A stretch of 64,000 bases of DNA, from positions 62,001-126,000 of the forward strand of contig CABHNZ010000011.1 of the NCBI GenBank assembly GCA_902167985.1, written 5' to 3'. Position 1 is the first letter of the stretch. Each line of letters opens with the position of its first letter. The DNA is from Shinella sp. UYSO24 (GTDB lineage: Bacteria > Pseudomonadota > Alphaproteobacteria > Rhizobiales > Rhizobiaceae). Positions 9,729 through 20,056 of this stretch are shown here, one piece after another. Made by a program: the position numbers and the translations under genes. The notes under the pieces are model-generated. The model saw only the letters and a list, made by a program, of their open reading frames with translations. It made no database searches and had not been told where the DNA came from.

Positions 9729-11217
9729 ATGCAATCAGCCATCCGCTTCATCCTCAACGGAGAAGACGTCACGCTTGGAGATTTCGCACCGACGGACACG
9801 CTTCTCGACCATCTTCGCCTGAAGCGGCGGCTGACGGGCACGAAGGAAGGATGCGCGGAAGGCGATTGCGGCGCCTGCACGGTGCTGGTCGGACGCCTCA
9901 CCGAACACGGGCTGCGCTACGAGGGCGTCAACGCCTGTATAAGGTTCCTGGGCTCCCTCCACGGCACCCATGTGGTGACGGTCGAGCATCTGGCGGCCAA
10001 GGACGGCACGCTGCATCCGGTGCAGCAGGCCATGGTCGACTGTCATGGCTCGCAATGCGGCTTCTGCACGCCGGGCTTCGTCATGTCGCTCTATGGCCTC
10101 TGGCTTTCCAACGACAAGCCGAACCGCGCCGAGATCGAGATGGCGCTGCAAGGCAATCTCTGTCGTTGCACGGGCTACGAGCCGATCGTCAAGGCCGCAG
10201 AACAGGTGGCCGAAAGCCGCCCGAGCGCGCTCTTCGACCCGCTGGAGCGTGACCGCACCGAGATCATGGCAAAACTCTGGGCGATCCGCTCCGAGCCGGC
10301 CCGCATCCTCGTGGAAAAACCCCAGGCAGGCCGTGACGAACCGGCCCGCACCATCCTCCCCGCCTCGATCGAGATTTGCCGCAATCCTCTCCGAAAACCC
10401 CGATGCCACCATCGTTGCCGGGGCGACCGATGTCGGGCTCTGGGTGACGAAGCAGATGCGCCGCATCAACCCGGTCATTTTCATCGGCCATCTGACCGAT
10501 CTTCAGTCGATCACCGAGGACGAGACCGGCATCACCATCGGCGCCGGTGTCAGTTATACGAACGCCTTCGATCTCCTCTCCGACGAGATCCCGGCGCTTG
10601 GACGCCTGATCGAGCGGATCGGCGGCCAGCAGGTCAGAAATGTCGGCACGATCGGCGGCAATATCGCCAACGGCTCGCCGATCGGCGACACGCCCCCGGC
10701 GCTGATCGCGCTTGGCGCCGAACTGACGCTGCGCTCCCATTCCGGCAGGCGCACGCTGCCGCTCGAAACCTTTTTCATCGCCTATGGCAAGCAGGACCGC
10801 CTGCCCGGCGAATTCGTTGAAAAGATCCTCGTGCCGCGCCCGGCCGAAGACGCATTTTATGCCGTCTACAAGATCTCGAAACGCCGCGACGAGGATATTT
10901 CGGCGCTCTGTGGCGCCTTCCACCTGACGCTCGATGAAGAGGGCAAGGTGGAGACGATCCGCATCGCCTTCGGTGGCATGGCCGGCACCCCGAAACGCGC
11001 CACCCATGTGGAGGACGCGCTTCTCGGCCAACCCTGGAGCTGGGGCGTGATCTCGGCCGTGCGTGACCTCTTCGATGCCGATTACCAGCCGCTGACCGAT
11101 TGGCGGGCGACGGCCGAATATCGCAGCCTGACGGCAAAAAACCTGCTCACCCGCTTCTTCCTCGAAACGGCAGGCGCCGGACAGGAACTGGTGCGGTTCG
11201 AGATGGAGGAGGCTTAA
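9729..11217 (+). CDS. xdhA: xanthine dehydrogenase small subunit (2Fe-2S and FAD), frame broken once
   Basis: Carries electrons from the molybdenum subunit to NAD during hypoxanthine/xanthine oxidation. The N-terminal ferredoxin-type domain shows GCAEGDCGACTV, and the second 2Fe-2S domain shows HGSQCGFCTPGF and GNLCRCTGY. After the break the FAD domain shows IVAGATDVGLWVTKQ and NVGTIGGNIANGSPIGDTPP. The shift lies near 10370. Restoring one G and one T in ATCGAGATTTGCC would read ...SIEDFAAILSENPDAT, and the observed change of frame is exactly two bases. The ATG is preceded by GAAGGAGAGAC. Stop and xdhB start are three bases apart, so the two are one operon. Confidence 0.92.
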
Positions 11218-11220
11218 ACC

Positions 11221-13551
11221 ATGGACAAGTCCACTTTCGAGACAAAGCCGGTCATCACCGGCCCGATGCACGTTTCGCTGCGGCATGATTCAGCGCATAA
11301 GCATGTGACCGGAAGTGCCGAATATATCGACGATATTCCCGAACCCGCAGGCCTCCTGCACGCGGCCCTCGGCCTGTCCGACCGCGCCCATGCAAAATCC
11401 TAGCCGTCGATCTCGATGCGGTGAGATCCGCCGAAGGCGTCATCGCCGTCCTGACGGCCGCCGACATTCCCGGCGAAAACGATGTGGCCGCGACCGGCCA
11501 GCATGACGAGCCGCTTCTCGCGACAGATCTCGTGCAGTTCCACGGCCAGCCGATCTTCTGCGTCATTGCCGAAACGCGCGAGGCAGGCCGCCGCGCCGCA
11601 CGGCTCGCAAAGATCGAATACGAAGACCTTCCCCACTGGACCGATATCGCCGGTGCCCGCGAAACGGCGCGCCGCTCGTCTGCGAGCCGATGACACTCAG
11701 GCGCGGCGAGGCAGACACAGAAATCGAAAACGCGCCCCTGCGGGTAAAAGCCTCGATGGAGATCGGCGGGCAGGAGCATTTCTATCTCGAAAGCCATATC
11801 GCGCTTGCCATTCCCGGCGAGGATGACGACGTCACCGTCTGGTCCTCCACCCAGCACCCGAGCGAGGTGCAGCATATGGTGGCGCATGTTCTGGGCATTG
11901 CCAGCCACGCGGTGGAGGTGAAGACGAGACGCATGGGCGGCGGCTTCGGCGGCAAGGAAACGCAGGGCAACCAGTTCGCGGCGCTTGCGGCAGTCGCCGC
12001 CAAGAAGCTCAACCGCTCGATAAAATTCCGCCCCGATCGTGACGAGGACATGAGCGTCACTGGAAAGCGCCATGATTTCCGCGTCGATTACGACGTCTCC
12101 TTCCATGAGGATGGCGCCATCCACGCGCTCGATGCGGTCTATGCCGCCCGCTGCGGCTATTCGGCGGATCTCTCGGGCCCGGTGACGGACCGCGCGCTCT
12201 TTCATGCCGATAGTAGCTATTTCTACCCGCATGTCCGCGTCGCCTCGCAGCCGCTGAAGACCCACACGGTTTCCAACACCGCCTTTCGCGGCTTCGGCGG
12301 CCCTCAGGGCATGCTCGGCGGCGAGCGCATCATCGAGGAAATCGCCTATGCGACCGGCCTCGACCCGCTCGATGTGCGCAAGCGCAATTTCTATGGCGAG
12401 ACCGGCTCCGGCCGCACGCTGACGCCCTATCATCAGGAGGTCGAGCACAATATCCTTCTGCCTCTGGTCGAGGAACTCGAAGCCTCGTCGGACTATCGCG
12501 CAAGACGCTCTGAAATCATCGCCTTCAACGAGCAAAGCCCTGTCATCCGCAAGGGCATTGCGCTGACGCCGGTCAAATTCGGCATCTCCTTCACCATGAC
12601 GGCTTACAATCAGGCCGGCGCGCTGGTGCATGTCTACAATGACGGCTCGATCCACCTGAACCATGGCGGCACCGAAATGGGCCAGGGCCTCTACACCAAG
12701 GTGGCGCAGGTCGTGGCCGACTGTTTCCAGGTGGATATCGACCGGGTCAAGATCACCGCGACGACGACGGGCAAGGTACCGAATACATCCGCCACCGCCG
12801 CCTCTTCCGGCACCGACCTGAACGGCATGGCCGCCTACGATGCCTGTCGCCAGATCAAGGAAAGGCTCATCGATTTCGCCTGCCGGCAATGGAAGGTCGA
12901 CAGGCAGGATGTCGAGTTCCTGCCCAACCGGCTGAGGATCGGCGGCGAGATCGTGCCCTTCGATACCTTTGTGCGCGCCGCCTATTACGACCGGGTGCAG
13001 CTCTCCGCTGCCGGTTTCTACAAGACGCCAAAGATCCACTGGGACCGCAAGGCGGGTCGCGGCCACCCCTTCTACTATTTCGCCTATGGCGCGTCCTGTT
13101 CGGAAGTCTCGATCGACACGCTGACGGGCGAATACATGGTCGACCGCGTCGATATTCTCCATGATGTCGGCCGCTCGCTCAATCCGGCGCTCGATATCGG
13201 CCAGATCGAGGGCGGTTTCGTCCAGGGCATGGGCTGGCTGACGACGGAGGAACTCTGGTGGGACGGCAAGGGCCGCCTTCGCACCCACGCGCCGTCGACC
13301 TATAAGATCCCGCTCGCCTCCGACCGGCCAAGATCTTCAACGTCAAACTGGCCGACTGGGCAGAAACGGCGAGCCGACGATCGGCCGTTCGAAGGCCGTC
13401 GGCGAGCCGCCTTCATGCTGGCCATCTCGGTTCTGGAAGCCCTCTCCATGGCCGTCGCCAGCATTGCCGACTACACGGTCTGCCCGAGGCTCGATGCGCC
13501 CGCGACGCCGAGCGGGTGCTGATGGCGGTGGAGCGGCTGAAGCGGATGTAA
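11221..13551 (+). CDS. xdhB: xanthine dehydrogenase large (molybdopterin) subunit, frame broken at about six places
   Basis: The catalytic subunit oxidising hypoxanthine and xanthine to urate. Molybdopterin-binding segments are clear: MGGGFGGKETQGNQ, AFRGFGGPQGMLGGE, NHGGTEMGQGLYTK and TSATAASSGTDLNG. Breaks near 11396 (one A short in GCAAAATCC), 11672 (one G short in ACGGCGCG), then three close together near 13330, 13367 and 13408 that together return to frame, and one near 13512. With one base added at each, the C-terminus reads PKIFNVKLADWAENGEPTIG..GEPPFMLAISVLEALSMA, including the active-site Glu of GEPPF, and stops at TAA 13549-13551. The density of breaks in one conserved gene is the strongest single sign of sequence error here. 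GGAGG precedes the ATG. Confidence 0.92.
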
Positions 13552-13578
13552 GCTCGGCCACAATCACGGCGGGGAGCC

Positions 13579-14492
13579 TTACGGCACCCCGTCCTGATGC
13601 GGCAGCGGCACCTCCGCCACCTTGTTGCGCTGCCATGGGAAAAGCCCGAGCACCAGCATGCAGCCGAGGATGATGACACCGGCGCCGACGAACTGGATGG
13701 CCGTCAGCGGCTCGTTGAGGATGAGCGCCCCGATGATGACCGCGACAATGGTGACGACGAACTCGACGCTGATCGCCTTCGTCGGCCCGATCGAGGCGAC
13801 GAGGCGGAAATAGAGCGCATAGGTCGCCGCACTCATGACGCAGCCCGCCACCAGCGTGTAGACAATATCGGCAATCCCCGGCACGCCGGGTATCGGCACG
13901 AGCGCGACGAAGGGCGCCGTGATCAGCCCGCCGAACAGGAAGGAGCCGATCGTCACCTCCCAGGTGCCGGTCTGTTTCAGACGGTGGCTGGCATAATTGC
14001 TGCCGAAGGCTGCGGCAAAACAGGCGCCGAGTGCGGCGAGAGAGCCGAGAATGAAGGTAGCCGTCATCGGAACCGCCGGAAAGCCGACCAGCAGCACGAT
14101 GCCGCAGGCGCCGAGCGCCAGCCCGAGCAACCCGCCCGCCGTCATCCGCTCCAGTCCCCAGATCTGGCTGATGACCATCGAAAAAGCGGCACCGAGGCGA
14201 CCAGAATGGCCGCCATCGCCGTGCCGATCAGCGGCGTCGCATAGGAAAGCCCCACCAGCTGCCCGGCAACGGTGGTCAGTCCGACGACGAAGAACGGCCA
14301 CCATCCGGCTGAAAAATCAAGTTTTCTGCCGGCAAGCCTCGAAATCACCAGCAGCGTGGCAAAGGCGACGAAACACCGGATCGAGACGGCCGCCACAAAG
14401 CCGAAGGCCGCGACCATCTTGACGACGACGAGAAAGGAAAGGCCCCAGGCAAGGCCGAGGAACAGGTAGATGGCAAGATCGCGAGGTTTCAT
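13579..14492 (-). CDS. EamA/DMT-family transporter, frame broken once
   Basis: Ten-helix drug/metabolite-type inner-membrane transporter made of two EamA repeats. It starts MKPRDLAIYLFLGLAWGLSF at 14492. The first repeat continues through GQLVGLSYATPLIGTAMAAILVASVPLF; the second contains PTKAISVEFVVTIVAVIIGALILNEPLT, the typical repeat ending. Near 14178 a run of T on the coding strand is one short: CCGCTTTTTCGATGG should read CCG CTT TTT TCG ATG G to give VPLFSMVISQIWGLERM. The gene sits head-to-head with xdhC and tail-to-tail with xdhB inside the purine block, so a purine or related compound is a possible substrate, but that is inference from position only. No good ribosome-binding site is seen. 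Confidence 0.85.
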
Positions 14493-14854
14493 CGGCAAGC
14501 TGAGGTGAGACACACAGACCTTGGCGATAGCGGATCGAAGGACAAGGCGCCAGCAAGGATTGCGACATCGTCCGACCCATCTTGAATTGCGGACGGTTTG
14601 GTGCGCAATTTTGCAGGATGATCGAGATGGCAAAAGACAGATTGCACCGGATGGCGGGAGCCTGGCTACACGACAGGCAGAGGCAGCGTGCCTGCAGTGT
14701 CTGCGCAGCATGGCCCTACCCGTCCCGCTGGCCGCACAAGCGCCATTGGCCCCGATGGCTCGGCTGGCTCGGCTGGCTCGGCTGGCTCGGCTGGCTCGGC
14801 TGGCTCGGCTGGCTCGGCTGGCTCGGACGTAAGGCCAAGTCATCAAGGAAAGCA
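14493..14854. other. 362-base divergent spacer between the EamA gene and xdhC
   Basis: Contains no gene I can support. Its main feature is the 9-bp tandem repeat at 14757-14826. Open frames cross it in all three plus frames only because the repeat lacks stops. Promoters for both flanking genes must lie here unless xdhC transcription starts further upstream; no clear -35/-10 pair was seen. Confidence 0.6.
14757..14826 (+). repeat. 9-bp tandem repeat, seven copies plus a partial copy, just upstream of xdhC
   Basis: GGCTCGGCT repeats without interruption seven times and ends with a truncated unit GGCTCGG. Depending on frame it would encode Gly-Ser-Ala, Trp-Leu-Gly or Ala-Arg-Leu repeats, or Pro-Ser-Gln on the other strand. 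It lies outside the inferred xdhC coding region by about 30 bases. Confidence 0.9.
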
Positions 14855-15860
14855 ATGGCATCAACGGGACCAGTGGATCCAATGACGCCCATTCTTCCAC
14901 CACCGCCAAACCAGCCCCGCAAAACCCAGCTTCGGCGGACCAGACGCCCCTGCCCGACTCGATCACGCTTGCAGCCTTTCTTGCAACTCACCACCGTGCC
15001 GTTCTGGTGGATCTTACCCGCACGAAAGGCTCGACCCCGCGCGAGGCGGGCACATTCATGCTGGCCTCCGAAACCGCGATCTGGGGCACGATCGGCGGCG
15101 GCCAGTTCGAATATATGGCGATCGACAATGCCCGCGCGCTGCTTGCCGGCGCCGGCTCGGCAGTCATGGATATCCCGCTCGGGCCGGAGATCGGCCAGTG
15201 CTGCGGCGGCCGCACATTGCTCACCTTCACCATCGTCACCAGCGGCGACGCTTCCACGCTCAACGCACGGCTGAAGCGCGAGGAAGACGAATGGCCGGCC
15301 GTCACGCTCTTCGGTGCCGGCCATGTCGGCCTTGCCCTTGCGCGCGCGCTCCTGCCACTCCCCTTCGCCGTCACCGTCGTCGAAACCCGCGCCGATGCGC
15401 TCGATGATCTGCCCGCAGCGACAGGGAGGCGGCTCACCCCCATGCCTGAAGCCGAAGTGACGCGCATCCCGCAAGGCGGTTCAGCAATCATTCTCACTCA
15501 TGACCACGCGCTCGATTTCCTGATTGCCGAAAGGGCGCTGGCAAGACCCGATCTCGCCTATGTCGGCATGATCGGTTCGCTCACCAAGCGTGCGACCTTT
15601 GCCGGCTGGCTGAAACGCCAGCGGGCCGAAGCGCCAGAGGCTGCTGGAAGCAATGACGGAGGAAAGACTGCCGTTGAGGATCCAGGCAGCGTCGGCGGCG
15701 ATGACGCCTCGGTAATGCTCGCCCGCCTCGTCCTGCCGGTCGGCGGCACTCTCGTCAAGGACAAGCGCCCGGCCGTGATCGCCGCCATGGTCGCAGCCGA
15801 ACTTCTTAGCGTCTATGCCGCACGCCAGATGCGCCGGCCAAGACCGCGACGCCCGCCTAG
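14855..15860 (+). CDS. xdhC: xanthine dehydrogenase accessory protein XdhC, frame broken twice
   Basis: XdhC binds molybdenum cofactor, promotes its sulfuration and inserts it into XdhB. Seen: KGSTPREAGTFM, GTIGGGQFEY, QCCGGRTLL, then a Rossmann segment VTLFGAGHVGLALARALLP and YVGMIGSLTKRATFAGWL, with a Gly/Asp-rich insertion after KRQRAEAPEA. The conserved frame has no ATG/GTG/TTG before GTG 15007, which would cut off ITLAAFLATHHRAVL. ATG 14855 with AAGGAA upstream joins it if one G is added near 14875 (CAGTGGATCC). A second break near 15831 (one G in CAGATGCGCC) gives an ending QMAPAKTATPA and a stop at 15858-15860, overlapping the stop of the convergent gene. Confidence 0.85.
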
Positions 15861-16087
15861 AGGCTGCGCGGCAGCTCGCTCGTCAGAAGCCGCGACCAGC
15901 CCTCACGCGCCGCCTCTCCCCTGCGATCCATGCAATCATCCGCAAGCCCGAGATCCCGCCGGATATGTTCCGGCAGCGCCTGAAGGTCGATGGAATTCTG
16001 ATCCATCGCCGGTCGCGATCTGAAAAGCCATGACAGGTCGATCCGCGGCCAGCTGCGCCCGGCGCGGTTAAACGTGCTCGTCAACAT
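15857..16087 (-). CDS. small DUF1127-like protein
   Basis: A 76-residue basic protein. The central LQALPEHIRRDLGLADD resembles the conserved core of DUF1127 proteins (L..L..H.LRDIGL), short alphaproteobacterial proteins, some of which act in RNA turnover or phosphate and carbon adaptation. The match is partial, so the assignment is tentative. Its ATG at 16087 follows GGAGAACAACA. Its stop overlaps the inferred xdhC stop by two bases on the opposite strand, a tight convergent arrangement that supports both predicted ends. The first 25 residues are rich in Arg, Trp and Ser. Confidence 0.55.
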   Translation of the reverse strand: MLTSTFNRAGRSWPRIDLSWLFRSRPAMDQNSIDLQALPEHIRRDLGLADDCMDRRGEAAREGWSRLLTSELPRSL

Positions 16088-16229
16088 TGTTGTTCTCCAA
16101 AGGTATGCCCGGTTTTCCTCGGGCTATCATGGCGCTATGATGCTCGCTCAAGACGCCGATGACCAATCGAATGACGACGTTCATGGATCAGGAATATTCA
16201 TCCATGTTCGAGCAGCCGGAGGAGATGAA

Positions 16230-17124
16230 GTGAAACTTTCGCGCCAGTTCCCGCTCAATGCCCTGCATGTATTCGAGGCGGCGGCGCGGCTGAAGAGCTT
16301 CACCCGTGCCGGCGAGGAAATGGGCATGACCCAGACGGCCGTGACCTACCAGATCAAGCTTCTGGAGGATCATCTGGGCGAACCGCTTTTCTTCCGCCGC
16401 CCGCGGCAGGTGACGCTGACGCCGGCCGGCGAGCGGCTGGCGCCGAAGGTCGCGGAAGGGTTTTCCGTCATTGCCGAGGCGATCGGCGGCCTGAAGGACC
16501 AGTCGGAATCCATGCTCGTCATCCATACGACGGCGACCTTTGCCACCCGCTGGCTTGCCCATCACCTCGGCACCTTCCAGCTGGAAACCCCGGCATCGCA
16601 GTGCGGCTCGAAAGCTCGCCCGACATGGTGGATTTCACCCGTACCGAGGCGGATATCGCCATCCGCAGCGGCAAGGGGGAATGGCCGGGCCTGAAGACCC
16701 ATTTCCTGATGCAGAGCCATTTCACCCCGATGCTGAGCCCGACGCTGGCGGCAACGATCGGCGGCGTGAATGCGCCGGCCGATCTCCTGAAACTGCGCAT
16801 CATCGATGCCGGGGACCCCTGGTGGCAGATGTGGTTTGCCGCCGCAGGCCTGCCGGATGTCGATCTGAAGGCGCGGCCGATCAGCCGCTTCGGCGCCAGT
16901 CCTTCGAGGCGGCGGCCGCCGTCGCCGGCCAGGGTGTCGCCATCCTCAAGCCGGAATTCTACGCTGACGAAGTGGCGCTCGGCCGCCTGATCCAGCCCTT
17001 CGACCTTCTGGCAAGCGATGGCAGCGACTACTGGCTGGCCTATCCCGAGGCGCGGCGAAACACCCGCAAGATCCGCGCTTTCCGCGAATTCATGCGCAAG
17101 ACAATGCCGACCTTCCGTGATTGA
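16230..17124 (+). CDS. LysR-family transcriptional regulator (GcvA-like), frame broken twice
   Basis: N-terminal winged helix-turn-helix: LNALHVFEAAARLKSFTRAG, MTQTAVTYQIKLLEDHLG and PLFFRRPRQVTLTPAGERLA, the GcvA subgroup pattern. The remainder is the inducer-binding domain. GTG 16230 is chosen because GGAGGAG lies five bases upstream. Two breaks: near 16594, where one more C in GAAACCCCGG gives ETPGIAVRLESSPDMVDF, and near 16902, where one more C in GGCGCCAGTCC gives FGAQSFEAAAAVAGQGVAI. Lying next to xdhC and close to puuD and guaD, it is a candidate regulator of purine degradation; this rests on position only. Confidence 0.85.
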
Positions 17125-17179
17125 CCGACAGTGAAGATCTGCCGGATCCGATCAGAAGTTCCCGCTCAATAGCTACAGA

Positions 17180-17551
17180 TCAGTAGCTCATGTCGGGAGC
17201 GTAGAAGCAGCGCAGCGTGTTTTCGTCGGGATAGAGGCAGATGTGATACTGGGAATCGAGGCTGCGACGCGCCTCGCTCTGCGGCAGCTTGAAATCATGC
17301 TTGCGGGTGATCAGCCGGTGGTCGCCCGGCCCGATGATGATCTCGTATCCGCCCTGGATGATCTTGACGTTCTTGTCGGGGATCATCTGGCAGTCGCCGG
17401 TCTGGCTGTCGCCATTGCAGCAGTAACCGTCATATTTCCAGCTGACACCGCTTGGGCTGTGCGCCTCGTGCGCCAGCGCCATCATGCTCGAAAAACCATA
17501 GGCGACAAGCGCCAGAAATGCATAACTCACACCCGTCAGAATACCACGCAT
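17180..17551 (-). CDS. exported hypothetical protein
   Basis: A 123-residue protein with an N-terminal hydrophobic segment (LTGVSYAFLALVAYGFSSMM, likely cleaved after ALA) and a small periplasmic domain containing six cysteines (YDGYCCNGDSQTGDCQMI, YHICLYPDENTLRCFYAP). The cysteine pattern and the HRLITRKHDFKLPQSEARRS stretch suggest a compact disulfide-bonded fold. I do not recognise a named family, though proteins of this look are frequent in rhizobia. The frame is intact. It lies alone downstream of, and convergent with, the LysR gene. Confidence 0.75.
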   Translation of the reverse strand: MRGILTGVSYAFLALVAYGFSSMMALAHEAHSPSGVSWKYDGYCCNGDSQTGDCQMIPDKNVKIIQGGYEIIIGPGDHRLITRKHDFKLPQSEARRSLDSQYHICLYPDENTLRCFYAPDMSY

Positions 17552-17847
17552 GAGGTCACTCTCCGTTGATGGGCATCGTTGGCATGCAGAAAATGCGTCT
17601 CGGATGTCATCGCCGGCCTGGCGTCACGCAAAACCCGGACCAGCCGGCGCAGTTGCAACAAGCAGCATAGCATGTTCGGTTTAGCCGGCTAAGGCCTTGC
17701 GATCGCAATGCACAATTAGGAGATGCTGAAATTGTGACGAAGGAAGGGCGGAACACTGCGGCATGCACAGGCTTTGCGAGCGACCGCCCGGGAAATGCCA
17801 CAATGCCAGGCCGCGCCCATGGCCATACCGGTGCCCCAGCGGTGGCC
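17552..17847. other. spacer without a supported gene
   Basis: About 296 bases between the exported hypothetical gene and the HNH gene. Short open frames on both strands have atypical composition and no ribosome-binding site; I see no RNA gene or strong hairpin. Confidence 0.5.
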
Positions 17848-18177
17848 TTACCGGCGGCGATTGCTGCGCCGCGTCCCGTCATAGAAGCCCGGGGGCTTCT
17901 TGCTGACCCATTTCACAAACGTCTGTATGCCGGGCTGTTGAAGCAGAAGCGCAATCGTCGGGAATGACTGTTCAAGCTCCGCTTCGGAGTAAAGCGCATG
18001 GATCTGCCGGTGGCAGATGCGATGCAGCGTCAGCGTCTCGCGCCCGCCGCGGCTCTTCGGCACGAGATGATGCTCGTCGCGCTGCTCTTCCGGTATTTCC
18101 CGCCCGCACAAGGGGCAGACGGGCGCCGACGGCGCCTCGTACCAGGATCGGATCTCGCCGCGTTGTTTGCGAGCCAT
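17848..18177 (-). CDS. HNH endonuclease domain protein
   Basis: A 110-residue protein with the HNH nuclease pattern: a zinc-binding CPLCGREIP, then DEHHLVPKSRGG and LTLHRICHRQIHALYSE. The DEHHL histidine pair is the expected metal/catalytic site. The C-terminus is a basic tail GTRRSNRRR. Stand-alone HNH proteins of this size are common in alphaproteobacteria; they may act in DNA repair or restriction, but no methylase or phage gene is nearby to specify a role. GTG 18180 directly precedes ATG 18177, with AAGGGG a few bases upstream serving either. The frame is intact. Confidence 0.82.
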   Translation of the reverse strand: MARKQRGEIRSWYEAPSAPVCPLCGREIPEEQRDEHHLVPKSRGGRETLTLHRICHRQIHALYSEAELEQSFPTIALLLQQPGIQTFVKWVSKKPPGFYDGTRRSNRRR

Positions 18178-18188
18178 CACGGCGCCCC

Positions 18189-18569
18189 TTATTCGTCGGG
18201 AGAGGCGTAATCCTCAAGCTCCAGCGTCCGCGCTTCGATCACCTTGGCGCGGCAGGCGGGAAACTGGATGACCTGTCCCTCGCGGCCGGCCTCGCCATTG
18301 GCGAGGAACGTGCAGGACTGTTCCTTGTAGCTGTTCCATGCCCGCTGCTCGACGAGTAGATCCGTCTTCGTCTGGCCCTCGGCTTTCGAGTAAAGCGCCT
18401 TCCAGGCCGTGTTCAAGTCGGCATCGGCGCGGGCGATCCAGTCTCCACCGCATTTGGCAAAGCCGGGATTGGTCCCGTCCGCCGCCTTCATGCAGGCATC
18501 ATAGAGATCATCGGCAAAGGCACTGCTTGCGGAAAGCGCGAGAAGCAGGCCGAGAAGAGTGGATTTCAT
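18189..18569 (-). CDS. exported LprI/DUF1311-like protein
   Basis: A 126-residue protein with a signal peptide ending SAFA. The mature part has DDLYDACMKAADGTNPGFAKCGGDWIARADADLNTAW, then QRAWNSYKEQSCTFLANGEAGREGQVIQFPACRAKVIEART. The conserved W/K/C pattern (ACM...C...W....LN.AW..L....LL..QRAW..Y....C) is that of the DUF1311 family, whose characterised member LprI inhibits lysozyme. Cysteines are spaced for disulfides. A role in protecting the envelope is plausible but unproven here. The gene lies just upstream of the HNH gene on the same strand, 11 bases apart, so they may be co-transcribed. Confidence 0.85.
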   Translation of the reverse strand: MKSTLLGLLLALSASSAFADDLYDACMKAADGTNPGFAKCGGDWIARADADLNTAWKALYSKAEGQTKTDLLVEQRAWNSYKEQSCTFLANGEAGREGQVIQFPACRAKVIEARTLELEDYASPDE

Positions 18570-18776
18570 GGTGGTCCTTCCTCTGATGCGGCGAACCTAA
18601 ACCGCAAGAGCGGACGGGAAAAGGCCGTGAGGCGCCGAAAAATCCCGTCACCGTCTGCCTTGCGCCTTGTGCAATGCGATCCCCCCTCTTCCCTCGCTCC
18701 GGATTTTCTCGCAAAGTTACGAGTCGAGGCCATTCACGGCATGGCGCTCACAGGGGATGGGATGCGGGGGGCCTGA

Positions 18777-20042
18777 ATGTACGAATATGCGATATTCTGG
18801 GAATGGCTGAGCTTTGCGGCCCGCTGGTTTCACGTCATCACCGCCATCGCCTGGATCGGTTCGTCCTTCTATTTCATCGCGCTTGATCTCGGGCTGGTAA
18901 AGCGGCCGCATCTGCCGCCGGGCGCCTATGGCGAGGAATGGCAGGTTCATGGCGGCGGCTTCTACCATATCCAGAAATATCTGGTGGCGCCGGCGCAGAT
19001 GCCCGAGCATCTGACATGGTTCAAATACGAGAGCTATTTCACCTGGTTGTCCGGCTTCCTCATGCTCTGTATCGTCTATTATGGCGGTGCCGATCTCTTC
19101 CTCATCGACCGCTCGGTGATGGATCTCGAGCGCTGGCAGGCGATCTGTCTGTCGCTCGGCTCGCTGGCAGTCGGCTGGGTCATCTATGACCAGCTCTGCA
19201 AGTCGCCGCTCGGCAAGAACACCTGGGGCCTGATGGCGGTTCTCTACGTGGTTCTGGTCGCCATGGCCTATGGCTATACGCATGTCTTTTCCGGCCGCGC
19301 CGCCTTCCTCCATCTCGGCGCCTTTACCGCGACGATCATGTCGGCCAACGTCTTCTTCATCATCATGCCGAACCAGCGCGTCGTGGTGGCTGATCTGATT
19401 GCCGGCCGCACGCCGGATGCGAAATACGGGCAGATCGCCAAGCAGCGTTCGCTGCACAACAACTACCTGACGCTGCCCGTCATCTTCTTCATGTTGTCGA
19501 ACCACTATCCGCTGGCATTCGCCACCTATTTCAACTGGGTGATCGCCGCCCTCGTCTTCCTGATGGGCGTCACCATCCGCCACTGGTTCAACACCACCCA
19601 TGCCAGAAAGGGTTTTCCGACCTGGACCTGGCCGGTGACGATCATCATCTTCATCATCATCATGTGGCTCTCGACGGCGCCGAAAATCCTCACCGGCGAG
19701 ACGGAGACCTCGTCGCTGACCACGCCGATGCAGCGGGAATTTGCCGCCAACGCGCATTTCGGCGCGGCGCGTGATGTGGTCATGGCCCGCTGTTCCATGT
19801 GCCATGCGGCCGAACCCGTCTATGACGGCATCACATTTACGCCGAGGGGCGTGCGGCTGGAGACGGATCAGGAGATTGCCGCCCACGCCCGGGAGATATA
19901 CATCCAGGCCGGACGCAGCCACGCCATGCCACCCGGCAACGTGACGGATATCTCGCCGCAGGAGCGCAAGCTTCTGGTCGCATGGTATGAAAGCACGGTC
20001 AGCGAAAGCGGCGAAAAGACCCCGGTCAAGAAGACCGATTAA
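18777..20042 (+). CDS. puuD: urate hydroxylase PuuD (membrane protein with cytochrome c domain)
   Basis: Converts urate to 5-hydroxyisourate. The N-terminal two-thirds is an integral membrane domain of about eight helices starting MYEYAIFWEWLSFAARWFHV, with conserved HVITAIAWIGSSFYFIALDL and WFKYESYFTWLSGF. The C-terminal 100 residues form a c-type cytochrome with the haem motif CSMCH and the probable distal ligand Met in SHAMPPGNVTDIS. That layout fits the bacterial PuuD family described as electron-transferring, not oxygen-only, urate oxidases. The length (421) and frame are intact. guaD begins 14 bases after the stop, so the two are probably one transcript. Confidence 0.93.
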   Translation: MYEYAIFWEWLSFAARWFHVITAIAWIGSSFYFIALDLGLVKRPHLPPGAYGEEWQVHGGGFYHIQKYLVAPAQMPEHLTWFKYESYFTWLSGFLMLCIVYYGGADLFLIDRSVMDLERWQAICLSLGSLAVGWVIYDQLCKSPLGKNTWGLMAVLYVVLVAMAYGYTHVFSGRAAFLHLGAFTATIMSANVFFIIMPNQRVVVADLIAGRTPDAKYGQIAKQRSLHNNYLTLPVIFFMLSNHYPLAFATYFNWVIAALVFLMGVTIRHWFNTTHARKGFPTWTWPVTIIIFIIIMWLSTAPKILTGETETSSLTTPMQREFAANAHFGAARDVVMARCSMCHAAEPVYDGITFTPRGVRLETDQEIAAHAREIYIQAGRSHAMPPGNVTDISPQERKLLVAWYESTVSESGEKTPVKKTD

Positions 20043-20056
20043 CAGGAACAGGCAAG

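Noticed and set aside
11255..13288. Long minus-strand open frame (677 codons)
   Set aside because: It is the antisense of xdhB, whose conserved motifs are clear on the plus strand; high GC keeps the reverse frame open.
11221..13551. xdhB as a decayed pseudogene
   Set aside because: The breaks are all missing bases in homopolymers and all motifs are conserved; neighbouring essential genes show the same pattern, so sequence error is the simpler reading.
14757..14826. Possible CRISPR or VNTR array
   Set aside because: Units are 9 bp with no spacers; it is a simple tandem repeat and not CRISPR.
17734..17967. Short plus-strand frame before the HNH gene
   Set aside because: Overlaps the HNH gene in antisense, and neither composition nor start supports a gene.
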